DNA from: an uncultured Oscillospiraceae bacterium
GTDB lineage: Bacteria > Bacillota > Clostridia > Oscillospirales > Oscillospiraceae
Direction: 5' to 3'
Assembly: GCA_944385365.1 (NCBI GenBank)
Contig: CALWWW010000003.1
Coordinates: forward strand, 62,001 to 126,000
DNA: 64,000 nucleotides
The notes under the pieces were generated by a model. It was given only the letters and a program-made list of their open reading frames with translations. It did no database searches and had not been told where the DNA came from. Within the stretch, counting starts at the first letter, position 1, and the number at the start of each line of letters is the position of its first letter. Positions 58,420-64,000 of this stretch are shown piece by piece. The position numbers and the translations under genes were made by a program.

Positions 58420-60408
58420 ATGCAAAGAATCGGCGTATTCGTCTGTTGGTGCGGTACCAACATCGCCGCCACGGTGGATGTAAAGGCCGTGGCCGAGGCC
58501 CTTGGCAAAGAGCCCGGCGTGGTATTCGCCACAGACTATCAATATATGTGCTCCCAGGCGGGCCAGGATATGATCCGGGACGCCATCCAGGAGCACAATC
58601 TGGGCGGCGTGGTCATCTGCTCCTGCTCGCCCCGGATGCACGAGACCACCTTCCGCAAGACGGCAGAAAAGGCCGGTCTCAACCCCTACATGGTGGAAAT
58701 CGCCAATATCCGCGAACAGTGCTCGTGGATTCATAAGGATATGCCCACGGCCACCGAAAAGGCCATTATCCTGGGCCGTGCCGCCATTGCAAAAGTACAT
58801 CTCAACGCGCCCCTGACGGCGGGCGAAAGCCCTGTCACCAAGCGGGCCCTGGTCATCGGCGGCGGTATTGCCGGTATCCAGACAGCGCTGGACATTGCCG
58901 ACGCCGGATTCCCCGTGGATATCGTGGAAAAGAAGCCCACAATCGGCGGCAAGATGACCCAGATCGACAAGACGTTCCCGACGCTGGACTGCGCCGCCTG
59001 TATTTTGACTCCCAAGATGGTGGAGGCCGCCCAGAATGAGAATATCCGTATTTTCTCCTATTCGGAGGTGGATTCCGTCAAGGGCTTCGTGGGCAATTTC
59101 CACGCCACCATCCGCCGCAAGGCCCGCTATGTCAAGGAGGATGTCTGCACCGGCTGCGGCCTGTGTACGGAGAAATGTCCCCAGAAGAAGGTACCCAACG
59201 AGTTCAACCTGGGTTTGGATAACCGCCGGGCCATCTATATTCCCTTTGCCCAGGCCGTGCCCAAGGTGGCCACCATCGATCCCAACTACTGCACCATGCT
59301 CAAGAGCGGCAAGTGCGGCGTCTGCGCCAAGGTCTGCACGGCCGGTGCCATCGACTATAAGCAGAAAGACGAGCTCATCGAAGAGGATTACGGTGCCATT
59401 GTTGTGGCCACCGGCTTCAACCCCATCAAGCTGGACCACTATGACGAGTACGCCTACTCCCAGAGCCCCGACGTGGTGACCTCTCTGGAGTTTGAACGTC
59501 TGATGAACGCCGCCGGACCCACCGCCGGTACGCTGCTGCGGCCCTCCGATGGTGAGCATCCCCATACGCTGGTCTTTGTCCAGTGCGTCGGCTCCCGGGA
59601 AACGAGAGATTGCGGCAAGCCCTACTGCTCCAAGATCTGCTGCATGTACACGGCCAAGCACGCCATGCTGTGCCGGGAAAAATACCCCGATACGGAGGTC
59701 TATGTGTTCTACATTGACGTCCGTACCCCCGGCAAGAACTTCGACGAGTTCTACCGCCGGGCCGTGGAGGAATACGGCGTCCACTACATCAAGGGCATGG
59801 TGGGCAAGGTGGTGCCGGAAAACGGCAAGCTGAAAGTTCAGGCGTCGGATTTGCTGAGCAACGAGCAAATCCATATCGATGCCGATATGGTTATTCTGGC
59901 CGCGGCCATTGAGCCCGACGAGAGCGCCCGCTCTATCGCCACCATGCTGACGGCCTCCATGGATACCAACGACTTCTTCACCGAGGCCCACCCCAAGCTG
60001 CGCCCCGTGGAAAGCCCCACCGCCGGTATCTTCCTGTCCGGCGTCTGCCAGGGTCCCAAGGATATCCCCGAGACCGTGGCCCAGGCCGGTGCTGCCGCAT
60101 CCAAGGTCATCGGCCTGCTGGCGAAGGACCATCTCATGTGCAACCCCTGTGTGGCAGAGGCCAACGAGCTCATGTGCAACGGCTGCTCCAGCTGTGAAAA
60201 GGTCTGCCCCTACGGTGCCATCACCTACAGCGATAAGGAATTCCCCGGACCCAACCGCACCCGTGTGCTGCGCCGGGTGGCGTCGGTCAATCCGGCGGTC
60301 TGCCAGGGCTGCGGCGCTTGTACGGTGGCCTGCCCCAGCGGCGCCATGGACCTGAAGGGATTCTCGACGAGCCAGATCATGGCGGAGGTGGATGCCATAT
60401 GCAAGTAA
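58420..60408 (+). CDS. hdrA: Heterodisulfide reductase subunit A-like flavoprotein (HdrA), electron-bifurcating FAD subunit
   Basis: The 662-residue protein has the N-terminal HdrA domain with C-x-C (V-C-W-C-G-T-N), a Rossmann FAD site G-G-G-I-A-G (about 147-152), the D-C-A-A-C-I-L-T-P-K-M motif, an inserted ferredoxin domain with C-T-G-C-G-L-C-T-E-K-C (about 246) and C-G-V-C-A-K-V-C, a C-rich thioredoxin reductase-like part, and a C-terminal two-cluster ferredoxin (C-N-G-C-S-S-C-E-K-V-C-P; C-Q-G-C-G-A-C-T-V-A-C-P). HdrA holds the FAD that splits electron pairs between ferredoxin and HdrBC. It overlaps the next gene by 10 nt. Confidence 0.95.
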   Translation: MQRIGVFVCWCGTNIAATVDVKAVAEALGKEPGVVFATDYQYMCSQAGQDMIRDAIQEHNLGGVVICSCSPRMHETTFRKTAEKAGLNPYMVEIANIREQCSWIHKDMPTATEKAIILGRAAIAKVHLNAPLTAGESPVTKRALVIGGGIAGIQTALDIADAGFPVDIVEKKPTIGGKMTQIDKTFPTLDCAACILTPKMVEAAQNENIRIFSYSEVDSVKGFVGNFHATIRRKARYVKEDVCTGCGLCTEKCPQKKVPNEFNLGLDNRRAIYIPFAQAVPKVATIDPNYCTMLKSGKCGVCAKVCTAGAIDYKQKDELIEEDYGAIVVATGFNPIKLDHYDEYAYSQSPDVVTSLEFERLMNAAGPTAGTLLRPSDGEHPHTLVFVQCVGSRETRDCGKPYCSKICCMYTAKHAMLCREKYPDTEVYVFYIDVRTPGKNFDEFYRRAVEEYGVHYIKGMVGKVVPENGKLKVQASDLLSNEQIHIDADMVILAAAIEPDESARSIATMLTASMDTNDFFTEAHPKLRPVESPTAGIFLSGVCQGPKDIPETVAQAGAAASKVIGLLAKDHLMCNPCVAEANELMCNGCSSCEKVCPYGAITYSDKEFPGPNRTRVLRRVASVNPAVCQGCGACTVACPSGAMDLKGFSTSQIMAEVDAICK

Positions 60409-60836
60409 ACAATGAATTCAAGCCCACCATTGTGGCATTCTGCTGCAACTGGTGTTCCTATGCCGGTGCCGACCTGTCGGGCACCAACCGCCTGAACTAT
60501 CCGGCCAATGTGAAGATCATCCGTGTGCCCTGCTCCTGCCGTGTGAATCCCATGTTCATTCTGCGGGCGTTCCAGCGGGGCGCGGACGGCGTGATCATTT
60601 GTGGCTGCCACCCCGGCGATTGCCACTATACCACCGGCAACTATTATGCCCGCCGCCGTATGACGCTGCTGTTCTCCATGCTGGATTACCTGGGCATTGA
60701 GAAGGGCCGCACCCGCGTGGAATGGGTCTCCGCCGCCGAAGGTGCCAAGTTCGCCGCCACCATGAATGAGTTCGTGGAGACGGTGACCAAGCTGGGCGAG
60801 AACAAGAGACTGGAGGACCTGAGATGCAAGAATTGA
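60399..60836 (+). CDS. Hydrogenase iron-sulfur subunit, MvhD/FlxD/FlpD family
   Basis: The 145-residue protein is a single FlpD/MvhD domain: F-C-C-N-W-C-S-Y-A-G-A-D near the N-terminus, V-P-C-S-C-R-V-N-P and G-C-H-P-G-D-C-H-Y, which together hold a 2Fe-2S cluster. MvhD-type proteins connect HdrA to its electron donor, a hydrogenase in methanogens or FlxABC in Hdr-Flx systems. No hydrogenase genes follow; Flx-like genes do. ATG 60399 has GGAGGTG 8 nt upstream inside the hdrA end. Confidence 0.92.
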   Translation: MQVNNEFKPTIVAFCCNWCSYAGADLSGTNRLNYPANVKIIRVPCSCRVNPMFILRAFQRGADGVIICGCHPGDCHYTTGNYYARRRMTLLFSMLDYLGIEKGRTRVEWVSAAEGAKFAATMNEFVETVTKLGENKRLEDLRCKN

Positions 60837-61804
60837 TCAAAGCAAAGGCCATCGAGCTGCTGGAAAACGGCACGGTGGACCGGGTCCTGGGCTGGAAAAC
60901 CGGTGAATTCTTCTATGATCTGACCCCGGCGGTGTTTACCAGCCGGGAGGAGATCGAGAAAGACTTCGTCTACTCTGTTTTCTCCGGTGCGAACTTGTCC
61001 AAGTATCTCGTCAAAGAGAGCCGCAAGGACGGCAAGGTGGCTGCATTTTTGAAGCCCTGCGACACCTATTCCTTTAACCAGCTTTTGAAGGAGCACCGCA
61101 TTTGGCGGGACCATGTCCATGTGGTCGGTATCGCCTGTGACGGCATGTGTGACATGGAGAAAATCCGTGCTTATGGCGCGAAAGGCGTGCTCAGCGTAGA
61201 GCGGGACGGCGACACGTTGAAACTGGAAACCCTCTATGGTCCCATGACAATGAACAAGGCCGATGCCGAGGCGGAACGCTGCATCTGCTGCAAGAGCCGC
61301 AAACTGGTGGCCTATGACGAGAAGATCGGCGAGGATGGCGACGTGATCGAGAATTCCGGCCGCTTCGATATGGTGGCCAAGCTGGAAGCCATGACCCCCG
61401 ATGAGCGGTACGCGTTCTGGCAGGGCGAATTGAGCAAATGTATCCGCTGCAACGCCTGCCGCAACGTCTGCCCCGCCTGTACCTGCGAGAAGTGCGTCTT
61501 TGACAATCCCAAGTCCGGCATTGCCCAAAAGGCCGCCGTCAACAGCTTTGAGGAGAGCATGTACCACATTATCCGGGCATTCCACGTGGCGTCCCGCTGT
61601 ACCGACTGCGGCGAATGTTCCCGGGTCTGCCCCCAGAACATCCCCCTGCACCTGCTGAACCGGAAGTTCATCAAGGATATCAATGAGCTGTACGGCGAAT
61701 ACCAGTCCGGCGCGGACCTGGAGACGCGGCCCCCGCTGATGAACTTTACCCAGGAGGACTGTGAGCCCTCCGTGGTCTATGAGAGAGGAGGGAAGCAGGC
61801 ATGA
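60824..61804 (+). CDS. FlxC/FrhB-like iron-sulfur protein of the Hdr-Flx complex
   Basis: The 326-residue protein has an N-terminal region like F420-hydrogenase/dehydrogenase beta subunits (F-L-K-P-C-D-T-Y-S-F-N, I-A-C-D-G-M-C-D) and a C-terminal dicluster ferredoxin region (C-I-R-C-N-A-C-R-N-V-C-P-A-C near 206, C-T-D-C-G-E-C-S-R-V-C-P near 263). Additional cysteines (C-I-C-C, C-T-C-E-K-C) suggest a further cluster. The position between FlxD- and FlxB-like genes fits the Flx core. No F420 is expected in this group. It overlaps its neighbours on both sides. Confidence 0.85.
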   Translation: MQELIKAKAIELLENGTVDRVLGWKTGEFFYDLTPAVFTSREEIEKDFVYSVFSGANLSKYLVKESRKDGKVAAFLKPCDTYSFNQLLKEHRIWRDHVHVVGIACDGMCDMEKIRAYGAKGVLSVERDGDTLKLETLYGPMTMNKADAEAERCICCKSRKLVAYDEKIGEDGDVIENSGRFDMVAKLEAMTPDERYAFWQGELSKCIRCNACRNVCPACTCEKCVFDNPKSGIAQKAAVNSFEESMYHIIRAFHVASRCTDCGECSRVCPQNIPLHLLNRKFIKDINELYGEYQSGADLETRPPLMNFTQEDCEPSVVYERGGKQA

Positions 61805-62820
61805 AGCAGCTGGCCCTTTCCAAGCTGAATGAGCTGTTTGCCGCCATGGCGGCCCAGCAGCAGCTGTACATCCCCGCCGATAAGGGCGGTCAGGCCCAGT
61901 TCCTGCCCTATGTGGATGGCATGGAGCTGACCAAGTCTCTGAATACGGCCCGCAGCGCCAAGGACCTGTTCTTCCCCCAGACCGAGGATATTGTGGGTTT
62001 CCAGGTCAAAGGCACGGAGATCACCATCGAGGAAACCAGAGACCCCGGCGCACCCTTTGTGGTCTTCGGCGTCCGGGCCTGTGATGCCAGAAGTTTTGAG
62101 ATTCTCGACCGGGTGTTCCTCAGTGACCCGGTGGATACCTTCTATGAGACCCGCCGCACCAATGGCACCGTGGTGACCTTGGCCTGCACCCGGCCCGAAG
62201 AGACCTGCTTCTGCGGTGCGTTCGGCATCGACCCGGCCAACCCCGGCGGCGACGCAGCCGCCTGGATGGCAGGGGAGACCCTGTATCTGAAAGCCAACAC
62301 CAAGAAGGGTGAAAAGCTGCTGAGCAGCCTGCCGTTGCTGGCCGACTGTGACGACAACGCCGTGGAGACAGTCCAGGCGGAGATTCACGCCATCACCGAA
62401 AAGCTGCCCCTGAACAAGCTGGATTTGACCGGCTTTGACGGCGACCACCTGATGGAGCACTTCAACAATCCCGCCTGGTCCAAGCTGTCCGAATCCTGCC
62501 TGGGCTGCGGTACCTGTACCTTTGTCTGTCCCACCTGTCAGTGCTACGACGTCCGGGACTTTGATACGGGCCACGGTGTCCGCCGCTTCCGCTGCTGGGA
62601 CAGCTGCATGTACTCCGACTTCACCATGATGGCCCACGGCACCAACCGTCCGACACAAAAAGAACGGTTCCGTCAGCGGTTCATGCACAAGCTGGTGTAC
62701 TTCCCGTCCAATAACGACGGAATCTATGGCTGTGTCGGCTGCGGCCGCTGCCTGGCCAAGTGCCCCATTTCCATGAACATCGTAAAAGTCGCCAAGACGC
62801 TGGGGGAGGGAACGAAATGA
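61801..62820 (+). CDS. FlxB-like 4Fe-4S dicluster protein (sulfhydrogenase beta / AsrA family)
   Basis: The 339-residue protein resembles HydB of sulfhydrogenases and anaerobic sulfite reductase subunit A. The N-terminal part has F-G-V-R-A-C-D-A-R-S-F and C-T-R-P-E-E-T-C-F-C; the C-terminal part has two cluster motifs, C-L-G-C-G-T-C-T-F-V-C-P and C-V-G-C-G-R-C-L-A-K-C-P. It moves electrons between the NADH module (next gene) and MvhD/HdrA. ATG 61801 overlaps the upstream stop (ATGA) with a GAGGAGGG site. Confidence 0.87.
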   Translation: MKQLALSKLNELFAAMAAQQQLYIPADKGGQAQFLPYVDGMELTKSLNTARSAKDLFFPQTEDIVGFQVKGTEITIEETRDPGAPFVVFGVRACDARSFEILDRVFLSDPVDTFYETRRTNGTVVTLACTRPEETCFCGAFGIDPANPGGDAAAWMAGETLYLKANTKKGEKLLSSLPLLADCDDNAVETVQAEIHAITEKLPLNKLDLTGFDGDHLMEHFNNPAWSKLSESCLGCGTCTFVCPTCQCYDVRDFDTGHGVRRFRCWDSCMYSDFTMMAHGTNRPTQKERFRQRFMHKLVYFPSNNDGIYGCVGCGRCLAKCPISMNIVKVAKTLGEGTK

Positions 62821-63650
62821 CAATGAGAAAGGACCCTCTGATCCCCATGATCGGCGTGGTCACCGACATCCGTATGGACACGCCGGACGTCAAGACCTTC
62901 CGGGTGGTGGGCCTGGACGGTAAAAAGCCCTTTGAGCATATCCCCGGCCAGTGCGCCATGCTGTCCATGCCGGGCATCGGCGAGGCGCTGTTCTCCATCA
63001 CCTCGTCGCCCACCAATGAGGACTATCTGGAATTCTCCATCAAAAAGTGCGGCTGTGTTACCACTTGGCTCCATGAGATGGAGCCGGGCCGTCAGGTGAC
63101 GCTCCGGGGCCCCTACGGCAACGGTTTCCCTGTGGACACGGAGCTGAAGGGCAAGGACCTGCTGATCATCGCCGGCGGCATCGGTCTGGCGCCGGTCCGG
63201 TCCGTCATCAACTACGTTCGGGCCAACCGGGCCAATTACGGCACCCTGGATATCGTCTACGGTTCCCGCAGCAAGGAAGATCTGGTGGATTACGCTGAGA
63301 TCATTGACGAGTGGTGCAAGGAGGACGGTATCAACGTCCACCTGACCATCGACCGGGAGCAGGAGGACTGGGACGGCCATGTGGGTTTCGTTCCCAACTA
63401 TGTCAAGGAGCTGAACTTCGACACCTCCAAAACCGTCGTCATGTGCGGTCCTCCCATTATGATCAAATTCACCCTGGCGGGCCTGGAGGAATTGGGCTTC
63501 CGGCGGGATCAGGTGTACACCACCTTTGAGTTGAAAATGAAGTGTGCCCTGGGCAAGTGCGGCCGGTGCAACATCGGTGACAAGTATGTTTGCAAGGATG
63601 GCCCTGTGTTCCGCCTGGACCAGATGAGCGAACTGCCGGATGAATATTAA
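62817..63650 (+). CDS. FlxA-like FAD/NAD(H)-binding oxidoreductase (PyrK/HydG type)
   Basis: The 277-residue protein is a ferredoxin-NADP reductase-like module: FAD-binding domain (about 5-105; S-I-T-S-S-P-T, L-R-G-P-Y-G-N-G-F-P), NAD-binding domain (about 110-230; A-G-G-I-G-L-A-P-V-R-S, M-C-G-P-P-I-M) and a C-terminal PyrK-like 2Fe-2S site (C-A-L-G-K-C-G-R-C-N-I-G, then Y-V-C-K-D-G-P-V-F). It is the predicted entry point of NADH electrons. ATG 62817 overlaps the upstream gene (ATGA) with GGGGGAGGG. Confidence 0.9.
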   Translation: MTMRKDPLIPMIGVVTDIRMDTPDVKTFRVVGLDGKKPFEHIPGQCAMLSMPGIGEALFSITSSPTNEDYLEFSIKKCGCVTTWLHEMEPGRQVTLRGPYGNGFPVDTELKGKDLLIIAGGIGLAPVRSVINYVRANRANYGTLDIVYGSRSKEDLVDYAEIIDEWCKEDGINVHLTIDREQEDWDGHVGFVPNYVKELNFDTSKTVVMCGPPIMIKFTLAGLEELGFRRDQVYTTFELKMKCALGKCGRCNIGDKYVCKDGPVFRLDQMSELPDEY

Positions 63651-63661
63651 GGAGAATTTCG

Positions 63662-64000
63662 ATGGAACAAATGGTTAACGTCTTCCTGTTCGGAAAGAAA
63701 TATGAAGTCCCGGAAAGCCTGACCATCATGGAGGCCATGGAGTATTCCGGCTATCAGCTGGTGCGGGGCTGCGGCTGCCGCAACGGTTTCTGCGGCGCCT
63801 GCGCTACCATCTACCGTATTGCCGGTGACCGGGAGCTCAAGGCTTGTCTGGCTTGCTCCACCAAGGTGGAGAACAACATGTACGTGGCTACGCTGCCGTA
63901 CTTTCCCCTGGTCAAAGAGGTCTACGACATTGAGAAGGTCAAGCCCACGGAGCAGATCATGATGCAGCTGTACCCGGAGATCTATTCCTGCGTCGGCTGC
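63662..64000 (+). CDS. SdhB/FrdB-like iron-sulfur protein (5' part, cut by window end)
   Basis: The 113 visible codons start at ATG 63662 with AAGGAG 7 nt upstream. The first domain is a plant-type 2Fe-2S ferredoxin with C39-x4-C44-x2-C47 and C62 (or C65). The stretch Y-V-A-T-L-P-Y-F-P-L-V-K-E-V-Y-D resembles the end of that domain in succinate dehydrogenase/fumarate reductase B subunits. The last visible residues, S-C-V-G-C, begin a 4Fe-4S motif. It is the tenth gene of the operon and probably feeds a fumarate reductase-like flavoprotein beyond the window, which is inference. Confidence 0.82.
   Translation, partial: MEQMVNVFLFGKKYEVPESLTIMEAMEYSGYQLVRGCGCRNGFCGACATIYRIAGDRELKACLACSTKVENNMYVATLPYFPLVKEVYDIEKVKPTEQIMMQLYPEIYSCVGC

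Noticed and set aside
57958..60132. Long minus-strand open frame (724 codons) opposite hdrC and hdrA
   Set aside because: The antisense frame of a well-supported HdrA gene shows the same composition artefact and no recognisable domain.

Overview
This GC-rich window (about 60% GC by eye) carries typical Gram-positive anaerobe features: strong AGGAGG ribosome binding sites, frequent GTG and TTG starts, HPr kinase, HisZ-dependent histidine synthesis, a T-box leader, a SCIFF peptide with its radical SAM maturase, and an Hdr/Flx electron-transfer cluster. It looks like a chromosomal segment of an anaerobic gut Clostridium-class bacterium, most likely an Oscillospiraceae (Flavonifractor/Oscillibacter/Intestinimonas type). 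The taxonomic placement is inference. I see no phage, insertion sequence, CRISPR array, rRNA or tRNA.

Layout. 1-4.6 kb: the 3' end of a Na/Pi cotransporter, a small XRE regulator, and a minus-strand operon dus - ECF sigma - anti-sigma - NuoE-like 2Fe-2S protein. 4.6-6.5 kb: an exported S-layer-homology protein. 6.6-14.5 kb: the minus-strand histidine operon hisZ-G-D-C-B-H-A-F-IE, interrupted between hisC and hisB by an intergenic hairpin repeat. 14.5-20.3 kb: a divergent plus-strand operon with an ABC exporter, a PHP histidinol-phosphatase (the step missing from the his operon), a UPF0104 flippase-like protein, pssA and psd. 20.8-29.5 kb: rpmB (minus), then hprK-murB-rapZ-yvcK-whiA-dnaE. 29.5-38.5 kb: a tightly packed run of a lipoprotein, a two-component system, DUF1385, prmC, recA, recX, rimO and pgsA.

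38.5-45.2 kb: a T-box-controlled cysE-cysS pair, then polA-rimI-tsaD. 45.2-54.4 kb: smaller units: a TPR glycosyltransferase, tspO, a HAD phosphatase, an AraC regulator, the SCIFF maturase and SCIFF peptide, an Orn/Lys/Arg decarboxylase-family enzyme with a C_GCAxxG_C_C protein, a UPF0597 cysteine desulfidase/serine dehydratase-like enzyme and a DtxR-type metal regulator.

54.8-64 kb is the most interesting part. One apparent operon encodes an LDH-fold dehydrogenase with the malate-type Arg at the specificity position, class II fumarase, HdrB-HdrC-HdrA, an MvhD/FlxD protein, two iron-sulfur FlxC/FlxB-like proteins, a PyrK-like FlxA NADH module, and the start of an SdhB/FrdB-like 2Fe-2S/4Fe-4S protein cut by the window edge. 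The gene order suggests a soluble flavin-based electron-bifurcating machine tied to malate -> fumarate -> succinate. That function is inference.

A second point is a family of intergenic multi-hairpin repeats (three copies, at 10.25, 20.3 and 40.9 kb) whose stems vary in a compensatory way.
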